Source: Clostridia bacterium (lineage in GTDB: Bacteria > Bacillota > Clostridia > UBA1212 > UBA1255). From it: a DNA stretch of 40,675 nucleotides. Location: assembly GCA_017560765.1 (NCBI GenBank), contig JAFZEI010000084.1:1-40675 (forward strand), given 5' to 3'. The position numbers and the translations under genes are program-made. Under the pieces are notes generated by a model, which was given only the letters and a program-made list of their open reading frames with translations, was not told the DNA's origin and ran no database searches. Shown here one piece after another: positions 17,556 through 25,636 of the stretch (position 1 is the first letter of the stretch; each line of letters begins with the position of its first letter).

Positions 17556-19346
17556 TTATTGTATAGGCTCAAAATCTGCAGCGCCATGCTTGCACAAAGG
17601 ACATATAAAGTCTTCCGGCAATGTGTCTCCCTCATAAACGTAACCGCAAATCTTGCACACATAGCCTTTTTTGCCATCAGTTTTCGGCTTAGGCTTTACA
17701 TTATTCTGATAATACGTGTATGTCATTGTTTCTCTGTTAGAAAGTACTCTTGCCTCCGTAACACTGCAAATAAACATACCGTGAGTATCAAGGTCAACAT
17801 ACTGCTCTACCTTTAACGACATAAAAGAATTTATATACCTGGGCAGGAATACCAAGCCATTATCTGAGCGAAGCGTCTGACAATTTGCAAACTTGTCAAC
17901 ATTTCGGCCGCTTACAAAACCAAATGTTTCAAATACCTTAAAAGGTGCATCAACAGTAAGGCAATTAATGTTCATAATACCTGTCTGCTTAATAATATGA
18001 TGAGAGTAATTCTCCTTATTTATCGCTACTGCTATTCTGTTAGGTGTATTTGTAACTTGTGTAACTGTATTTACAATAAGACCGTTATCTTTTTTGCCAT
18101 CATTTGATGTTACAACATACAATCCGTAACCTATATTAAAAAGTGCAGTAAGGTCATTTTTATTTGCCGTATCATCTTTTGAAGCTATATATTCTCTGCA
18201 AAGCTCTTCTGCAAGAGCTCCCAACTGTGTCGCACTCTCTTCATTTAACGCAGACAATATTTTCACTGTATTTTCTGCATACGTAATGTTTTTACTGTTT
18301 GCAAGCATTTCTTTCATCACTTTTGCTGCCAAAGGCGACCAGCTTCCGTTTTCAATTAACGCAACTGTACGATTTTGGAAATTGCGCTGAGTCAAATGGT
18401 CTATAAACTCCCTCATAAACGGGAAAATATCTGCATTATACGTTGTTGTTGCAAGAACAAGTTTATTGTAACGAAATGCATCGGAAACAGCAGATGACAT
18501 ATCGCATCTTGCTAAATCGTAAACAACAACTTTCGGGCAACCGTTACCTTTAAGTTTTTCCTCAAGCTGTATAACTGCTTTCTTTGTGTTACCGTAAATA
18601 GACGTATAGGCAATTACAATACCTTCTTCTTCGGGCTGATAGCTTGACCATGTATTATAAAGATTAATATAGTAAGCAAGGTTTTCCTTAAGAACAGGTC
18701 CGTGAAGAGGACAAATGAAATCAATTTCAAGTCCTGACGCCTTTTTAAGAAGAGTCTGTACTTGTGCTCCATACTTACCAACTATGCCTATATAATAACG
18801 TCTCGCTTCGTCTGCCCATGGCTCATCAATATCAAGAGCGCCGAACTTTCCGAAGCCGTCAGCAGAGAACAACACTTTATCCTTGCTGTCATAAGTCACA
18901 ATTACCTCAGGCCAATGCACCATAGGTGCTGTTACAAAAGTAAGAGTATGTTCTCCCAAATTCAAAGTGTCACCCTCGCCCACAACTATTCTTCTATCCT
19001 CGAAATCTGTCCCGAAGAAGTTTTTCATCATAGAAAAGGCTTTAGCAGATGAAACAATTTTTGCATCAGGATATGCCTTTATAAAGCTTACAATATTTGC
19101 AGAGTGATCCGGTTCCATGTGTTGTACAACGAGATAATCAGGTACTCTGTTACCAAGAGTATTTTGAATATTATCCAGCCACTCATGTGTAAAGTTAACA
19201 TCAACCGTATCCATTATTGCTATTTTTTCATCAATAACAGCATAAGAATTATACGATATACCTCCGGGCACTTTGTACTGTCCTTCAAATAAATCAATCT
19301 TATGGTCATTAACTCCTACATATTTTATATCTTTTGTTATTGTCAT
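17556..19346 (-). CDS. Four-domain flavodiiron protein (MBL-flavodoxin-flavin reductase-rubredoxin)
   Basis: A 596-residue cytoplasmic O2 or NO reductase. Domain 1 (about 1-240) is the MBL-like diiron domain with H76, E78, D80, H81 (HMEPDHS), H144, D163 and H215 all present. Domain 2 (about 243-390) is a flavodoxin with an FMN loop in AYTSIYGNTKKA. Domain 3 (about 395-545) resembles flavin reductases of the HrbAB type. Domain 4 is rubredoxin (C564, C567, C582, C585). The fusion could carry electrons from NAD(P)H to the diiron site in one chain. The start follows GTGAGG. A palindromic operator and TATAAT lie upstream, next to the Crp/Fnr gene. Confidence 0.9.
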   Translation of the reverse strand: MTITKDIKYVGVNDHKIDLFEGQYKVPGGISYNSYAVIDEKIAIMDTVDVNFTHEWLDNIQNTLGNRVPDYLVVQHMEPDHSANIVSFIKAYPDAKIVSSAKAFSMMKNFFGTDFEDRRIVVGEGDTLNLGEHTLTFVTAPMVHWPEVIVTYDSKDKVLFSADGFGKFGALDIDEPWADEARRYYIGIVGKYGAQVQTLLKKASGLEIDFICPLHGPVLKENLAYYINLYNTWSSYQPEEEGIVIAYTSIYGNTKKAVIQLEEKLKGNGCPKVVVYDLARCDMSSAVSDAFRYNKLVLATTTYNADIFPFMREFIDHLTQRNFQNRTVALIENGSWSPLAAKVMKEMLANSKNITYAENTVKILSALNEESATQLGALAEELCREYIASKDDTANKNDLTALFNIGYGLYVVTSNDGKKDNGLIVNTVTQVTNTPNRIAVAINKENYSHHIIKQTGIMNINCLTVDAPFKVFETFGFVSGRNVDKFANCQTLRSDNGLVFLPRYINSFMSLKVEQYVDLDTHGMFICSVTEARVLSNRETMTYTYYQNNVKPKPKTDGKKGYVCKICGYVYEGDTLPEDFICPLCKHGAADFEPIQ

Positions 19347-19385
19347 TTATATACGCCTCACTTCTAAAATCATATTTACATTGTT

Positions 19386-19391
19386 ATTATA
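19386..19391 (-). promoter_or_regulatory. -10 box of the flavodiiron gene
   Basis: A perfect minus-strand TATAAT inside a 15-bp palindrome (TTGTTAT-T-ATAACAA, 19381-19395). The -35 position has no good match, which fits an activator-dependent promoter. The predicted transcript start is near 19379. Confidence 0.65.
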
Positions 19392-19413
19392 ACAAAATAT
19401 TCCAAAAAATATA

Positions 19414-19429
19414 TGTTGATTTTTCAACA
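19414..19429 (-). promoter_or_regulatory. Crp/Fnr-type operator upstream of the flavodiiron gene
   Basis: TGTTGATTTTTCAACA, a perfect 6-4-6 palindrome. It ends 22 bp before the TATAAT, so its centre lies about 42 bp upstream of the predicted start, the class II activator position. It sits 4 bp past the stop of the regulator gene. A second copy is at 20116-20131. Confidence 0.7.
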
Positions 19430-19433
19430 AACT

Positions 19434-20102
19434 CTATATTTTATTTAAAAGCTTAAAAATTTTCTTATTGCTCTCCAATACACCTTCTTGTCTTAGCTTG
19501 CTTATTTCTGCAGACAAACCGCTCCTTTCTACTCCCAGGTAATCAGCAAGCTCCTGTCTGTCATACGGAATGCTAAAGCTGTTGCTTCCTGTTTGTTTTG
19601 AATAATACATCAAAAAAGTCAATAACTTCTCCCTTGTGGAGCGCTTTGATGTTATCTCTATTTTTTGATGAAAGAGGATTGTCTTTTCTGCAAGGTTTCT
19701 CATTAGATTATATATCATGCTTTGATGAAAAACGCAACAATTAGAGCAAGTATATAAAATCCTGTTACTGTCTATAAACATCACCTCGCAAGGCTCAACA
19801 GCAGTCACCGTAACGGGAAGCTCTTTTACCCCGGCGCAAGCAAAGGCCTCAGAAAACATTTGCGCTTTTTCTACCATACCGATTATATTCCTGTTACCGT
19901 AGTAATCAACTTGCGAAACACGAGCTTTACCGGATAACATTATACCTATATATTTTGCAGGTAATCCATCAGCCAATATTGTGTATTCTTTGTCAAAAGT
20001 TATTACTTCTGCTTTTAAGCAAACAAGCATGTTCTCTATGTCTGCCGGCGATATTCCTTTAAAAAGAGAACAATTTTGCAATGTAGTAATATATTTTTTC
20101 AT
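19434..20102 (-). CDS. Crp/Fnr family transcriptional regulator (HcpR-like)
   Basis: A 222-residue regulator: an N-terminal cyclic-nucleotide-binding-like beta-barrel (about 15-120), a dimer helix, and a C-terminal winged helix with DRQELADYLGVERSGLSAEI as the recognition region. No FNR-type N-terminal cysteine cluster is seen; a CSNCC stretch lies in the middle. The recognition helix differs from CRP and FNR and recalls clostridial HcpR-type regulators of nitrosative-stress genes; this subgroup call is tentative. I chose the ATG at 20102 (GGAG seven bases upstream) over one at 20132. Its own leader contains the palindrome it probably binds. Confidence 0.85.
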   Translation of the reverse strand: MKKYITTLQNCSLFKGISPADIENMLVCLKAEVITFDKEYTILADGLPAKYIGIMLSGKARVSQVDYYGNRNIIGMVEKAQMFSEAFACAGVKELPVTVTAVEPCEVMFIDSNRILYTCSNCCVFHQSMIYNLMRNLAEKTILFHQKIEITSKRSTREKLLTFLMYYSKQTGSNSFSIPYDRQELADYLGVERSGLSAEISKLRQEGVLESNKKIFKLLNKI

Positions 20103-20115
20103 ATTTTTCTCCGTT

Positions 20116-20131
20116 TGTTGAAAATCCAACA
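20116..20131. promoter_or_regulatory. Crp/Fnr-type operator between regulator and ferredoxin gene
   Basis: TGTTGAAAATCCAACA, matching the copy at 19414-19429 in both arms except one base. It ends exactly 22 bp before the plus-strand TATAAT at 20154, the same spacing as the other copy. For the divergent regulator gene it falls just downstream of the predicted start, where a bound protein would block transcription. Confidence 0.7.
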
Positions 20132-20146
20132 TAATTATTTTTTATG

Positions 20147-20175
20147 ATTATACTATAATTCATTTACAGTAACAA
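20147..20175 (-). promoter_or_regulatory. Promoter of the Crp/Fnr regulator gene
   Basis: Minus-strand TTGTTA (20175-20170), a 17-bp spacer and TATAAT (20152-20147), predicting a start near 20140. It overlaps the divergent ferredoxin promoter, so the two promoters may compete. Confidence 0.55.
20154..20159 (+). promoter_or_regulatory. -10 box of the ferredoxin gene
   Basis: A perfect TATAAT with no recognisable -35 hexamer at the proper distance. Activation from the operator at 20116-20131 is the simplest explanation. The predicted start is near 20166. Confidence 0.6.
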
Positions 20176-20215
20176 ATGTTTTTGTTGCCGACATACAACC
20201 AAGGAGGATATAATA

Positions 20216-20812
20216 ATGTTAAGAAAGATAATAAAAATTGACGAAAGTAAGTGTAATGGTTGCGGTGCTTGTGCCAAAGCGTGCCATGAAGGTGCAATAG
20301 AAATGATAGATGGTGTTGCTAAACTTACAAGGGAAGATTATTGCGACGGTCTCGGTGACTGTTTACCTGCTTGCCCAACAAACGCAATTTCTTTTGAAGA
20401 AAGAGAAGTACCTTGCGTTAATCCGAGAACATTTGAAAATTCTGCCGCTGCAAGCCGCCTTGCTCAATGGCCTTGTCAAATAAAGCTTGTTCCTGTAAAC
20501 GCGCCGTATTTCGAAGGTGCAAATCTGCTTGTTGCTGCTGATTGTTCTGCTTTTGCATACGGAAATTTCCATAACGATTTTATGCGCAATCATATAACTT
20601 TAATCGGTTGCCCAAAATTGGATGGCGTTGACTATACCGAAAAGCTAACATACATTATTAAGAACAACAATATTAAGAGCGTTAAAATTGTCCGTATGGA
20701 GGTCCCCTGCTGCGGAGGTTTGGAAAATGCAGTAAAAAACGCACTTTTGTCCGGCGGCAAGTTCATTCCGTGGCAAGTTATAACAATTTCAACAGACGGC
20801 AGAATTATTTAA
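20216..20812 (+). CDS. 4Fe-4S ferredoxin-type protein (FrdX-like, hcp-associated type)
   Basis: A 198-residue protein with an N-terminal ferredoxin domain. Cluster one has C13, C16, C19 and C23. The second motif has C43, C49 and C53 followed by Pro, lacking the usual middle cysteine. The C-terminal part (about 70-198) holds further cysteines in ADCSAFAYGNFH, IGCPKLDG and VPCCGGLENA and may bind another cluster or partner. Proteins of this build are often encoded beside hybrid-cluster protein genes and Crp/Fnr regulators; here the hcp gene itself is absent. AAGGAGG precedes the ATG. It is transcribed divergently from the regulator and carries the shared operator. Confidence 0.85.
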   Translation: MLRKIIKIDESKCNGCGACAKACHEGAIEMIDGVAKLTREDYCDGLGDCLPACPTNAISFEEREVPCVNPRTFENSAAASRLAQWPCQIKLVPVNAPYFEGANLLVAADCSAFAYGNFHNDFMRNHITLIGCPKLDGVDYTEKLTYIIKNNNIKSVKIVRMEVPCCGGLENAVKNALLSGGKFIPWQVITISTDGRII

Positions 20813-20818
20813 CTGATA

Positions 20819-21817
20819 CTATTGTATCTCGTTGACACACTTGCCCGTATTAAAAAATTCCGTAATATTATTTATTGTAGTTTCTGCAATGTTTTCAAGA
20901 GCTTCTTCTGTCAGAAATGCCTGATGAGAAGTCACTATAACATTAGGCATGGAAATAAGTCTTGCAAGAATGTCATCATCTAAGATATGCCCGGAATTAT
21001 CCTCAAAAAACAAATCTGATTCCTCTTCATATACGTCCAGACAGGCCGCCCCTACCTGTCTGGATTTTATTCCCTCTAATAATGCGTCTGAATCAAGCAA
21101 AGCTCCTCGCGAGGTATTGATTATAATTACACCTTTTTTGCACTTGCCTATTGCAGTCTTATCTATTAGGTGATATGTGTCTTCTGTCAAAGGACAGTGG
21201 AGAGAAATTATATCGCTTTCTGTGAAAACATCTTCAAGCTCAACATATTTAAAGAAATTATTGCTTTCAAGTTTTTTATCAGGATACTTATCGTATGCAA
21301 GTATATTCATCCCAAAGCCGCTACATATATCTGCAAAAACGCGTCCTATCTTGCCTGTACCTACAATCCCCACAGTTTTTCCATGTAAATCAAAGCCTGT
21401 AAGTCCCACGAGGCTAAAATTAAAATCCTTTGACCGTATATAAGCTTTATGAATTCGTCTTACTGATGTTAAAAGCAAAGCCATTGCATGTTCCGCTACT
21501 GCATACGGTGAATAAGCAGGAACTCTTAATACGTGTATTCTCCCCTGTGCGTATTTTATATCTACATTATTAAAACCTGCACATCTGAGAGCCAAAACTT
21601 TTATTCCCCTTTTGTACATGCAGTCTATAACTTTTTTATTTACGGTGTCATTTACGAATGTGCAAACTACGTCAAAACCCGTTGCCAGGTCTACCGTATC
21701 TTCATTTAGTTTTGTCTCGAAAAACTTAAAGTGTATATTAATGTCTTTACCGAATTTCTCAAAGGAAAGTTTGTCATACTGCTTTGTATCAAAAAAAGCA
21801 ACTTTTATAATATCCAT
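20819..21817 (-). CDS. ldhA: D-lactate dehydrogenase (D-2-hydroxyacid dehydrogenase family)
   Basis: A 332-residue NAD-dependent enzyme that reduces pyruvate to D-lactate, regenerating NAD in fermentation. The Rossmann motif is VGIVGTGKIG (149-158). The catalytic residues are R237 (NTSRGAL), E264 (DVYEEE) and H298 (TSHQAF). HILDDDILARL and the segment after VYEEESDLFFED are typical of the LdhA branch rather than phosphoglycerate dehydrogenase. The length is normal. The ATG follows AGGTG. It converges on the ferredoxin gene with a gap of only 6 nt, so there is no room for a separate terminator. The substrate is inferred from family resemblance. Confidence 0.9.
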   Translation of the reverse strand: MDIIKVAFFDTKQYDKLSFEKFGKDINIHFKFFETKLNEDTVDLATGFDVVCTFVNDTVNKKVIDCMYKRGIKVLALRCAGFNNVDIKYAQGRIHVLRVPAYSPYAVAEHAMALLLTSVRRIHKAYIRSKDFNFSLVGLTGFDLHGKTVGIVGTGKIGRVFADICSGFGMNILAYDKYPDKKLESNNFFKYVELEDVFTESDIISLHCPLTEDTYHLIDKTAIGKCKKGVIIINTSRGALLDSDALLEGIKSRQVGAACLDVYEEESDLFFEDNSGHILDDDILARLISMPNVIVTSHQAFLTEEALENIAETTINNITEFFNTGKCVNEIQ

Positions 21818-21881
21818 ATTTAACGCACCTATCTTATGAAAATATTTTTTATATTATTCTCCGGCAGATGCATTATTATGC

Positions 21882-22760
21882 TTACAAAAATTCTTCCCTT
21901 CTATCCATAAAGAAGTCAAAATACTTGCGAACATTAGGCAAATCAGTCCACTTGCAAACGGATGCAGGATAATCATCTAAATTATATATTTTGGAGTTTC
22001 TCATAGAAAGAAAAATAGGAGAATGTGTAGCTATTATAAATTGCGAATCTGTAACACGTGCAGTCGCTTCTATATAATCTAAAAGTTCAATTTGATACTC
22101 AATCGAAAGACTGTTCTCAGGTTCATCAAGAAAATACACAGCATCTTCATCAATGCGTTCAATAAAGTACCTCATTGCAGTTTCACCATTAGAGTGAAGA
22201 TCAATATCTCGCGCCACTCTTCTTTTCACAAAACTTGATTGCGAGCTCTTTCTTGATAATATTTCTCTCGTTTCTTTCCATCTGTCATAATCACCGAGAT
22301 TTTTTAATCTTCCTATTTCGGGATTATATTGAACCTCTTTGCGAACATTAACATATTTTTCATAAAGCTCATTTCGTCTGTCGTCTATTTTTTCATTTAC
22401 AGAGCGAGCATACAAAACATAGTCAAAAACATCGTCACTTGTTAAAACGTAGCTTCTTTTGGGCATACTATTATATTCAACAGAGCACATCTCCACGAAT
22501 TCACCAAAAAGCGGAGAATGATTAAATTCTGAATATCTGACTGCATTCATAATCTGCGCCATAATATTTATCAAAGTGCTTTTTCCCGAACCGTTACCAC
22601 CATAAAAAAGTGTAATACCTGCAAAGTCCACTTCTCTTAAAGCCTTGTTTGGGAAAATATTAAAAGGATAAAAAGTATTAAAGCAAGTCCTTTTTTCATC
22701 TTTAACAAATTCTATCTCCGCATATTCACTTGGCAACACTAACCTTTTAGCATAAATCAT
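21882..22760 (-). CDS. AAA family ATPase (RecF/SMC-like, stand-alone)
   Basis: A 292-residue ABC-fold ATPase without transporter partners. Walker A is GGNGSGKST (54-62), a signature-like LHSNGET lies at about 188-194, Walker B is VYFLDEPE with D212 and E213, and the switch histidine is H246 in ATHSPIF. The C-terminal piece after the H-loop is short. Such proteins occur alone or with nucleases in repair and defence loci; no nuclease partner is adjacent, so the role is open. A strong AGGAGGAGG precedes the ATG. It lies between the D-lactate dehydrogenase and acyltransferase genes, all on the same strand. Confidence 0.83.
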   Translation of the reverse strand: MIYAKRLVLPSEYAEIEFVKDEKRTCFNTFYPFNIFPNKALREVDFAGITLFYGGNGSGKSTLINIMAQIMNAVRYSEFNHSPLFGEFVEMCSVEYNSMPKRSYVLTSDDVFDYVLYARSVNEKIDDRRNELYEKYVNVRKEVQYNPEIGRLKNLGDYDRWKETREILSRKSSQSSFVKRRVARDIDLHSNGETAMRYFIERIDEDAVYFLDEPENSLSIEYQIELLDYIEATARVTDSQFIIATHSPIFLSMRNSKIYNLDDYPASVCKWTDLPNVRKYFDFFMDRREEFL

Positions 22761-22798
22761 TTTGCTCCCCTCCTCCTAAATCGAATGAAAAAAACGTA

Positions 22799-23848
22799 CT
22801 ATGGCACAATATGCTTTATTACAGGGATTTTTTTAAGTATAAACACGATTGTCACTGCTATCAAATAAATAATTACAGGGCCGGCAAGTCGGAATACAAA
22901 TCCCTGATATGAAAGCGGCAATATACGAAGGAACAGCCTTAATACAAACATATGTATTAAATAAACACCAAAACTGCAACCTGATAACTTAGATATAATC
23001 CGTGCCGCCTTCTTATTATTTTCGAGCTTTTTTATTATTTTGGACTCTTTAAATAAAACAAAAACAGCAATAGCAAGAAAAACAGAAAAGAATTCCGAAT
23101 ATCCAAAAAAAGTTTTGTTTATTACACCATCACGAACAGATAAAAACACTGTAGCCGTGTAGCGCAATAGTATTCCGAAAATGCCTAAACAGTATATTAC
23201 GATGCGCTTTTTGATGTCAAATTCTGTTGTTGCCAGCAAATAACCTAAAATAGCAAATAAAAGGCAGCCACCCACCACCGGCATTGACAAACTGTAATTC
23301 CATTTTAGACCAACAAATGAAAACAGAAATGGTAAAAAGGAGTTAAGTAAAAAAGCAGAACCAAACATATACCAAAGTGTTCCGCGTTCATCCTTAAGCC
23401 GCGAAATCACAGGCATTGCAATATAAATTGCAAAAAGCGGTATAAAAAACCAATATACATTTTCTATTGATGTATTAAAACAACGATTTATAAAGTCTTT
23501 TTCTCCTATAACAAGCGGATTGATTCTCTTAACCGCGGCGGTTAGCAATGTCCATACAACAAACGGAATAACCGTGCGCATAAATCGCTTTTTGAAGAAT
23601 TCGGCTGTAGTATATCTACTTCTGTAATTCATTAAAGTAGCACCTGAAAGCATGAAAAATATCGGCACGGGCCAGTAAAAAAGAACCTCTATAGCAAGCG
23701 CTTGAAACCAAGCCGCCGTATTGCTGTATGTGTGGGCAATACCATTAGTGTGCAAAAAAACAACTCCCAAAGTCGCGCATATATTAAGTATATCGAAATA
23801 CAGCACACGTTTTTTTGTTTCAGTTTTATTTTGCTCTGTTTTGTCCAT
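22799..23848 (-). CDS. Acyltransferase 3 family membrane protein
   Basis: A 349-residue integral membrane protein with about ten hydrophobic helices and the start typical of the family (YFDILNICATLGVVFLHTNG, containing the conserved His). The family O-acylates cell-surface sugars, peptidoglycan or small molecules using acyl donors. The specific target is not evident from the sequence or neighbours. I chose the ATG at 23848, preceded by GGGAG; the longer frame to 23923 would extend across the divergent promoter region. A periplasmic SGNH partner is not fused. Confidence 0.85.
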   Translation of the reverse strand: MDKTEQNKTETKKRVLYFDILNICATLGVVFLHTNGIAHTYSNTAAWFQALAIEVLFYWPVPIFFMLSGATLMNYRSRYTTAEFFKKRFMRTVIPFVVWTLLTAAVKRINPLVIGEKDFINRCFNTSIENVYWFFIPLFAIYIAMPVISRLKDERGTLWYMFGSAFLLNSFLPFLFSFVGLKWNYSLSMPVVGGCLLFAILGYLLATTEFDIKKRIVIYCLGIFGILLRYTATVFLSVRDGVINKTFFGYSEFFSVFLAIAVFVLFKESKIIKKLENNKKAARIISKLSGCSFGVYLIHMFVLRLFLRILPLSYQGFVFRLAGPVIIYLIAVTIVFILKKIPVIKHIVP

Positions 23849-23929
23849 AAACTCCCGACCCTCAGTTTGTCTTGTATATTGTTTTTTTATTGTAACATAT
23901 AATACATTGTGAGAAAAGAACAAAATATT

Positions 23930-23958
23930 TTGCGTTTATATTGTTTCATTGATATAAT
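23930..23958 (+). promoter_or_regulatory. Promoter of the CotH-like gene
   Basis: TTGCGT (23930-23935), a 17-bp spacer and TATAAT (23953-23958), with a predicted start near 23965. This rules out the upstream in-frame ATG at 23909 as the translation start for this transcript. Confidence 0.6.
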
Positions 23959-23989
23959 TATTTCAACAAATAAACACGGAGGAATTCTT

Positions 23990-25606
23990 TTGCTTTTTTC
24001 TGTAAAAAAAATAATATTATTAGCATTATTTTTAATAATTATTTTCACTTGCGGTTGTTCTTCTCATCAAATGCAGGTGATTAATTCCACTTATTCTCCC
24101 CTTACGGATTCTCCACTTACGGAGTCGCCTTCGGCCATCACACCAACTCCCACTATGGCCGCACTTAATAAACTTATTTCTTTTTCACTCAGGCCTGAAG
24201 AGAACCCTTTATTGAGCTCACCTTTAATATGGTCAGTAGAAGACAATATTGTTTTTTTATCAGTTAATTATTCTATTTCAGACGATATTTTAGAAAATGC
24301 AATACCTTTTATTGAAACCTCAAACAACTCATACACAATTGAAAAAATGGACTTAACAAAAGAGCAAACATTGACAATTTCTGACGAAAAAGGTTTGGCG
24401 AGAACTTATACTGTTGTTACCAACAGAATTACTTATAATCTGCCCGTTTTCTATATTGAAATTGAAGACGGCAAAGAAGTTACTTCTAAAGAAGAGTATC
24501 TTAATGCCAAAATTACAATAGATGCATCTACGGCGAGCGGCCATTTTCCGTCTCTTGAAGAGAAAGATGTACTGATTCGCGGACGCGGTCACTATAGTTG
24601 GAAATTTCCGAAAACGCCGTATAAAATTCGTTTCGAAAATAAAACTTCTGTTTTAGGTTTAGAGCCGTCAAAAAACTGGGTTCTTTTGGCTAATTATGTT
24701 GACAGAAGTCTTATGCAGAATCACATTGCGTTGGAAATGGGTAAAATCATGGAAAATATACCATATCATTCTTCCCAATATCCTGTAGATGTTTTTGTAA
24801 ACGGTTCTTACCGCGGAGTTTATACTTTTGGCGAGCAATTAGAAGCAAAAGAAGAAAGAATTAATCTTGTTGAGGATTACGAGAATCCGGATACGGATTA
24901 TTTATTGGAATTAGGTGGCACAGATGATGGTGATGTATTCGGAAGAGATTACTTTAATGCAGGTACATTAAAATTTGTGGCAATCAAGCATCCTGACAGC
25001 ACGCGGCTTAGTGAAGAACAAGCTGATTATCTAATTTCATACGTAAAAGCTGCCGACGAAGCAGTGCGAAATCTTGATGGTTACGAAAATTATATCGATA
25101 CAGATAGTCTTATTGATTGGTTTATCATTCATGAACTTTCTTATAATTTAGATTGTTGTTTTAGGAGAAGCTGCTACTTGATAAAAGAAAAAGGCGGCAA
25201 ATTAAAAATGGGCCCAATTTGGGACTTTGATTTAGCTTTCGGCAGTTATTTCCGTTACGAGGAGGGCGATTGGGCTTCCGAAGGGTATTCCGATGGATAC
25301 GTGGGTGTTACTTGGATGAATTATCTTTTAAAAGATCCTTCTTTTAAGGCAAAGCTATATACCCGATGGAATGAAATCAAAAAGCCTCTTTTAGATTGTG
25401 CTTTAAATTGTGTTACAAACATGGGTTCTCTTATTGCACCTTCTGCGGAATACAATTTCAAAGTTTGGCCTACATTGGGAGAATCAATACCTTCACAACC
25501 TGATTCACACAGAAAATACAATACATATTCATTACAAATACAGCGTTTGAAGGATTTTTTGCAAAGCAGATACACTTGGATGGACTTGCAAATCAGTGCT
25601 TACTGA
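23990..25606 (+). CDS. CotH-kinase-family lipoprotein
   Basis: A 538-residue exported protein. The TTG at 23990 follows GGAGG by seven bases and is the first start after the promoter. It begins a signal peptide ending in TCGC, a plausible though atypical lipobox, so the protein is probably lipid-anchored outside the membrane. A Thr/Pro/Ser-rich linker follows. The CotH domain shows LIRGRGHYSWKFPKTPYKIRF, VDVFVNGSYRGVYTFGEQ and GPIWDFDLAFG, the last holding the likely metal-binding acids. CotH of Bacillus phosphorylates spore-coat proteins; many relatives are secreted with unknown targets. It is divergent from the acyltransferase gene. Confidence 0.87.
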   Translation: MLFSVKKIILLALFLIIIFTCGCSSHQMQVINSTYSPLTDSPLTESPSAITPTPTMAALNKLISFSLRPEENPLLSSPLIWSVEDNIVFLSVNYSISDDILENAIPFIETSNNSYTIEKMDLTKEQTLTISDEKGLARTYTVVTNRITYNLPVFYIEIEDGKEVTSKEEYLNAKITIDASTASGHFPSLEEKDVLIRGRGHYSWKFPKTPYKIRFENKTSVLGLEPSKNWVLLANYVDRSLMQNHIALEMGKIMENIPYHSSQYPVDVFVNGSYRGVYTFGEQLEAKEERINLVEDYENPDTDYLLELGGTDDGDVFGRDYFNAGTLKFVAIKHPDSTRLSEEQADYLISYVKAADEAVRNLDGYENYIDTDSLIDWFIIHELSYNLDCCFRRSCYLIKEKGGKLKMGPIWDFDLAFGSYFRYEEGDWASEGYSDGYVGVTWMNYLLKDPSFKAKLYTRWNEIKKPLLDCALNCVTNMGSLIAPSAEYNFKVWPTLGESIPSQPDSHRKYNTYSLQIQRLKDFLQSRYTWMDLQISAY

Positions 25607-25636
25607 AAAAGGGTTCTATACTCTCTTGTAATTTAT

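Noticed and set aside
21818-21881. Redox operator upstream of the D-lactate dehydrogenase gene
   Set aside because: No Rex-like or Crp/Fnr-like palindrome is visible.
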